DNA of 64,000 nucleotides, taken from contig OZ231126.1 in assembly GCA_965153355.1 (NCBI GenBank), positions 42,098,001-42,162,000 of the forward strand, written 5' to 3'. Positions 60,437 to 64,000 of this stretch are shown piece by piece. The notes below the pieces were generated by a model. The model had not been told where the DNA came from and did not search any database. It saw only the letters and a program-made list of their open reading frames with translations. The position numbers and the translations under genes are program-made. Positions within the stretch are counted from its first letter, which is position 1. Every line of letters starts with the position of its first letter. This DNA is from Flaccisagitta enflata (Eukaryota > Chaetognatha > Sagittoidea > Aphragmophora).

Positions 60437-61385
60437 TGCTGATTATTACCTTTATTCATAATGAATTTTTAAGATATTTTCAGAAAATATTATTTTGTTA
60501 TAAGCTCAATTTAAAAAAAAAGGGACGCTAATTAGAGGCGGGCGGGAGGCGATAAGTACAGGAAATACGGCATTTGCATTCATCTAAGGGCCATTAGGAC
60601 TAAATTTTAGTAAACTGCGAAGGTCGGAGATGTGAAATGTTGGCTGACGAAATAAAATCAGATGGGGATGAGCTGTGCAGCAGATATAAACAGTGGATAA
60701 AACATCATCAGAAGTGGCGCCGAAATGGTATTTGGTCGATAACAAAAGAAGGATAAATGATTCGAGACAAAATCAATCGAAAGAAGGAAGATCGAGCTAT
60801 AAACAAACAAAAAAGCGAAGGGGCCGCACCGAGCCGTTATCACGTTTTGAGTTGGATTGTTTGCCCTTGGTCAAGACGAAAAGAAAACATGGTCAGATTG
60901 CCCAGATACGCGGACTAAGATGGTGAGCCTCGCCACGCGTTTCATTTCCACCTCGAGCATGATTGACCGACCGACCGTCCGTCCGTTACGCCTCCTAAAA
61001 AGATTGCATTTCTCAAAAATTTGGCCCTGGTGAGATCATACACCAAATAAAAGCAATCTGTCTGTCTGTTAATCCATTTTTTTCTCCCTGCATCGCCCAC
61101 AATCAGCGCGAAATTCACTTCACAGTCACAGTGTCATGGTGTAGCAGTGTCCCAGTGTCACAATCAGGACGCATCATTGCCGGATCGGGCTTGTTGTTGA
61201 CAGTATCGCAGACGGCGAAAGCTTGAAAGGATAAGTTGACGTGTTGAGCACATCAACCAAAACAATTTTACTTGTTAGCAAATGAACTTTTTGTTCAATA
61301 TTCATGAACCAAAAATACGTTTCACCCGTTTCATGCATCAATGGAAACGTCGTATTAATCACAAAGAGGCCAACGACTGACCAAA
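60437..61385. other. no gene recognised
   Basis: Holds a short GACCGACCGACCGTCCGTCC tract at about 60965. No coding exon recognised. Confidence 0.4.
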
Positions 61386-61581
61386 AAAGGCCGGATACAC
61401 GGCTAGCGAAGTCGCGTGTGGGTGGGCTGGGGCAGTAATGGAAAAGGCCGCCGTGGGTATTTGGGCAGGAGCAGATATGCAAAAGACGCCTGAGAATGCT
61501 GAAAAATAAACGGTGACCGATGGAAGGATGGATGGACCGACAGATATAGCGGGTTATAGAGTTGCGTGCACGCGACTAAAA
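61386..61581 (+). repeat. family A interspersed repeat, complete copy
   Basis: AAAGGCCGGATACACGGCTA head, GTGTGGGTGGGCTGGGGCAG and TTTGGGCAGGAGCAG modules, GACCGA tract, and tail TATAGAGTTGCGTGCACGCG followed by ACTAAAA. Length 196 bp. Serves as the reference copy for the family here. Confidence 0.8.
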
Positions 61582-61715
61582 GCGATTCTCGAATTTCCAA
61601 TGGAAAGAAAGTGTCGCGATTTATGGAGGCGGGACCAAATTCTCTCTCTTACTCGGTCCAGGCTTCTTAGTTCTTGCGCGTAACGACCGGTGAGACATAT
61701 ATGGGGGAAGGACGA

Positions 61716-61812
61716 ACGAAGAATAAGAAGAAGAAGGAGAAGGAGAAGGAGAAGGAGAAGGAGAAGGAGAAGAAGAAGAAGAAGAAGAAGAAGAAGAAGA
61801 AGAAGAAGATAG
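61716..61812. repeat. (GAA)n/(GGAGAA)n microsatellite
   Basis: AAGAAGAAGGAGAAGG units. Poly-Lys and poly-Ser frames are artefacts. Confidence 0.95.
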
Positions 61813-62737
61813 AGAGGAAGATTGAAAGGTTGACAAAAAGACAGTTTCCGGTTTTCTGGTCAACAACTGACGGAAGCGAGAGCACATTTCTCATTCTGTC
61901 TTTCGCAGGAAGAGAAATAAGAAGTAGAATGGAGGCGAGAGAGCAAAACATTCTGCCAGGATGACATCGTCGTGGGAAGTAGGGACGGCTGGTCACAAGT
62001 CTACTCTTGTGTGTGTGGGCGTCTGTGGTGTTTTCTTCCCGAATGGGGTGATTAGTTCTTCTTGTTAGATCCGTTTACGTGACCTAATATGTCGCTGTTT
62101 CGGTCCGTCTATCCATCAATTTGTTAGTTCGTCAATCGGTTACATTTTTCATTTGCGATCATTTTTTTCGTCGCAGATTCTGCCCAACTATACATGTCAT
62201 CTAGGGCATGGCTTTTCGTGTTTTTGGTTGTACGTCGTTTTTCCTCTGTCCTTGTTTTTGGTTGTTCTTCTGTCCTTGTTCTTGGTTGTTGTTCTTATTC
62301 ATTACAAACGTTGCATTTTTTTTTGTCCTTTGCTGAGGTTATCGTCGTTGTTGTTGTCGTTGTCGTTATTGACTTTCTTTACTTTGTTGAAATTTATCTT
62401 TTATAATTGTAGACGCTTTCGGCATTATGCTATTTCTTAAATATAGTTTTTTTTTGTCGCGGACAAGTGACGCTACAAGCCACCTTTTGGTTGGTCGGGC
62501 GTTTCGTTTCAATTTTTTTTTCTGTGCGTGTTTTCCAAAACGATACAACTTGTTATTTGGTTGAGTTTTTTTTTTTCGTTCATGGGCATGGCTGTTTTTC
62601 TGGGTCACTATTTTCTCGGTCTTTCTGTCTGCTTTTGCTTCGCAACGAGTGCAATTGAGTGCGGTTAGGGACTGAGGAGGTGAGGAACTTATCCGACAGA
62701 TTTCCCACGTGGATTTTGGCGTCGTTAACATCGACGG
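61813..62737. other. no gene recognised
   Basis: T-rich sequence with a family B-like GGACAAGTGACGC scrap at about 62460. Confidence 0.4.
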
Positions 62738-62739
62738 CG

Positions 62740-62834
<95 letters not shown>

Positions 62835-62835
62835 C
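62738..62835. repeat. (TTG)n microsatellite
   Basis: Trinucleotide run with degenerate continuation to about 62960. Confidence 0.95.
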
Positions 62836-62996
62836 TTGTTGTCGTTGTTGTTGTTTTTATTGTTGTTATTGTTGTTATTTTTATTGTTGTTGTTTTATTG
62901 TTATGGTTGTCCAACTCTTCTAGTTGTCGTTGTTTTATTGCTGTAGCTGTTGTCGCTGTTGTTGTTGACTTTCAACGTAATTGCGAAAACGAATAG

Positions 62997-64000
62997 ATAA
63001 GCGTACATCTTGCAACTTAGAATCACATGAGAACAGAGGTCCAGGAAGGTTTACACAAAATGGCCCCTTGAGGTAGGCCACTGACTATGGGATAAATGTC
63101 ATTTCTCCGTTGTACCATTCTCAAGTACTTTCCATGAGCTTCAATGCTACATGTTTGTTTTGTCAAAAAATGTTCGGGAAGTGTAAGTCCAAGGGGTCAA
63201 AGAGTCAGTATGATCTACAGAGTCAAAATTTCAAAGTTTAGAATTAAATCTGATTGCAGATTTGGATTCCTCTCAAAAAAGTAGCATAAGAAAGTACTCT
63301 TCTTTTTTTTCATTTCTCATTTTAAGTGGGTCAAAATTGGGGTCAAAGGTCACAAGTGACCCCAATCTGACCTCACGTGAGGTCAAAATGAAAACGCGAT
63401 AATCAAAATTTGGGACCAGTTTAAATCCCCTGGCAACAATGAGTTGGATATGCTACATTGTTTGATTTCTCAGATTTCTTCCCAGAAAATGTCTGTGAAA
63501 AAAATATTAACCTATAGAGCTAATTTGAGGTCAGGGGGTGTGAGGACCATCTTGAGGGCCAAGAGGGTTAGTTGGAGGCCTGAAAGGCTTGATTAGAGCT
63601 CAAGGGGGGGGGGGGAATACAACTACAGACAAATGAACAAACAAACAAAATTCCCCGTATTCAACAGGACTTCGTCCCCCTGCCCAAAAGCTTAATTTGA
63701 CTTTACAGGATGATCAAAAGTCAGAAAGGCCATATCTATATTAAATATATATGCTTAGGAGCTATGTTCTTTTTAAGTAGATTCAGAATACATAGCGAGT
63801 CTAGATTTCTGTTAGGACCCTGCTGTGCATCATGACAAATATTGTTATTTTTGACAGACATTTTCTGAGAAAACTTGAAAATGACAGTAATAACTATCAA
63901 CTAATTCATTCACAAAAAATTCCGCCGCTTGGATTTGACCCAAGGAACTTCCTCTACTCGGATTCGTTAGCAGTAACTGCCCATAGAATGCAGAATTCTG
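62997..64000. other. right end of window, no gene recognised
   Basis: Contains repeated AGGTCA/GGTCAAA phrases at about 63320-63380 and a GAGGCCTGAAAGGCTTGATT module at about 63570, the same as in the 58489 fold-back core. No coding exon recognised. Confidence 0.45.

Overview
The window is metazoan nuclear DNA: spliceosomal introns, long microsatellites and many short interspersed repeats. The small secreted cysteine-rich peptide genes and repeat style suggest a marine invertebrate, but I cannot name the species. Its centre is a complete, unusually large Maverick/Polinton-type virus-like element at 8083-43721 (35,639 bp). It has 244-bp terminal inverted repeats and a 5-bp target duplication, CATGT.

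Left half of the element, + strand: packaging ATPase (intron inside the Walker A motif), a small basic protein, a nuclear-looking accessory protein, a retroviral-type integrase, a single-pass membrane protein, a candidate minor capsid protein, a Lys/Ser core-like protein, two low-complexity proteins, a protein ending in a linker-histone-like domain, a major capsid protein in nine exons, an Arg-rich protamine-like protein, and a 1301-aa family B DNA polymerase. No adenain-type maturation protease is recognisable.

Right half, - strand: the main surprise is a 17-exon gene at 27382-34130 whose exons join without any phase break into a 997-codon frame. It carries an HUH-type endonuclease motif and all four superfamily 3 helicase motifs, the layout of parvovirus NS1 and similar initiators. 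Beside it lie a 1156-aa coiled-coil and zinc-finger protein in four exons and two small membrane proteins. So one element appears to carry a Polinton-type DNA polymerase and integrase, a morphogenesis set, and an NS1-like replication initiator, a pairing best known from bidnaviruses. Two frames (ATPase, core-like protein) break at homopolymers. Repeats of the host families sit inside the element's introns, so it is probably an old resident copy.

Flanks: 1-8077 and 43727-64000 are mostly non-coding. They hold three short interspersed repeat families (called A, B and C here), four fold-back elements, microsatellites, two paralogous signal-peptide plus cysteine-rich peptide genes (45002-45661 and 46292-47053), a broken PIN/FEN-like nuclease gene (about 52066-53760) and an 80-bp satellite array beside it.
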